Source of the DNA: Chromera velia
Taxonomy: Eukaryota > Sar > Chromeraceae
Direction: 5' to 3'
Length of the DNA stretch: 64,000 bases
Assembly: GCA_018398765.1 (NCBI GenBank)
Contig: JAHBMJ010005027.1
Location: forward strand, 1 to 64,000
Positions 63,504-64,000 of this stretch are shown piece by piece (the first letter of the stretch is position 1; the number at the start of each line of letters is the position of its first letter). Below the pieces are notes generated by a model. That model was not told the DNA's origin, did no database searches, and worked only from the letters and a program-made list of their open reading frames with translations. Both the position numbers and the translations under genes were made by a program.

Positions 63504-64000
63504 CGCAACAAAGTACAAGTACTACGAATCAAGGGATAAACCATGTAGAATCGTGAGATTGCGAAGGTAGGGAACAAATGAGAGGAGCTTGAAATAAATG
63601 AAGCAGGGTCTGTTAGAAGAAACCACCTAGGAGGTTTCTTTCAACGATTTCCGTCAATATATTGAGTCGGTGACGCAGTGAATGCTTTCAGAAGTCCGTC
63701 TGCAAAGCAAAGGGTCAAATATGTCTCTGGCCATGCAGTATATGCACAGATAGAGCGTCGTCGGCCGCAGGGGGACCGCTCTCCGGGCGTGTATTGGTCT
63801 AGTATGCATATGGGAAATCTTAATCGCCTCGGAGGGCAGCTCAGCTCTGCTGAGATCAGCCGAGAGGCCCTGAGATCATACGCACTCGCATAACGCATTT
63901 TTTCATTTTTGGGGGGATCAGTTCTGTCTCCATCACGGTCCGTGTCGCCCGAGTTCCAAAATATGCCCCTCAAGCAACTTGCATGGAGCTGCGATCGCAC
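63504..64000. other. Upstream flank of the knottin gene; unassigned
   Basis: The minus strand is open from the window edge to 63641 and the plus strand from 63678 to 63893, both with mixed composition. I recognise no domain in either. The promoter of the knottin gene should lie here. A gene or repeat fragment continuing past the window edge is possible. Confidence 0.35.

Overview
The window is nuclear DNA from a eukaryote with split genes. Introns run GT to AG, coding exons are moderately GC-rich, simple-sequence repeats are abundant, and AT-rich islands carry transposon debris. There are two assembly Ns, at 33252 and 49712. The intron-dense, repeat-laden style, a MYND-finger gene and many TGCATGCA sites would fit a chromerid or related alveolate alga such as Chromera velia. 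That assignment is inference; I could not run a search.

Layout. 1-2.8 kb: GGAT satellite and unassigned sequence. 2.8-4.9 kb (+): a coiled-coil protein with a C-terminal membrane anchor. 4.9-8.9 kb: simple repeats. 8.9-10.7 kb (-): LINE debris with two copies of the same 3' tail. 10.7-12.9 kb: AT-rich. 12.9-14.4 kb: 68-bp minisatellite. 15.7-18.6 kb (+): an Oxa1/YidC/Alb3-family mitochondrial insertase in three phase-matched exons. 18.7-30.6 kb: gene-poor, repeat-rich. 30.6-37.4 kb (-): a five-exon, about 1360-residue AT-hook protein whose third exon lies in a duplicated block beside 52-bp tandem repeats. 37.4-38.8 kb: divergent upstream region. 39.3-41.3 kb (+): a protein ending in a MYND zinc finger. 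42.6-43.4 kb: a foldback element with two 208-bp inverted arms. 43.8-45.3 kb (+): the C-terminal part of a decayed retroelement. 45.9-54.4 kb (-): a gamma-tubulin complex component 4 (GCP4) homologue in about twelve exons, more than twice the usual length. 55.2-56.8 kb: degenerate GA-rich repeat. 59.8-60.1 kb (-): a small charged ORF. 60.3-63.5 kb (-): a 404-residue secreted/type I membrane protein with an N-terminal cystine-knot (knottin) pattern.

The genes are independent housekeeping or unknown genes, not an operon: mitochondrial inner-membrane insertion (Oxa1), microtubule nucleation (GCP4), presumed chromatin binding (AT-hook), presumed protein interaction (MYND) and a surface protein (knottin-TM). 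Exon joins were worked out by hand from splice signals and reading phase. Where the phases close without a break I rate the models highly. Many 5' splice sites read GTCAGT, with C at intron position 3, instead of the usual GTRAGT.
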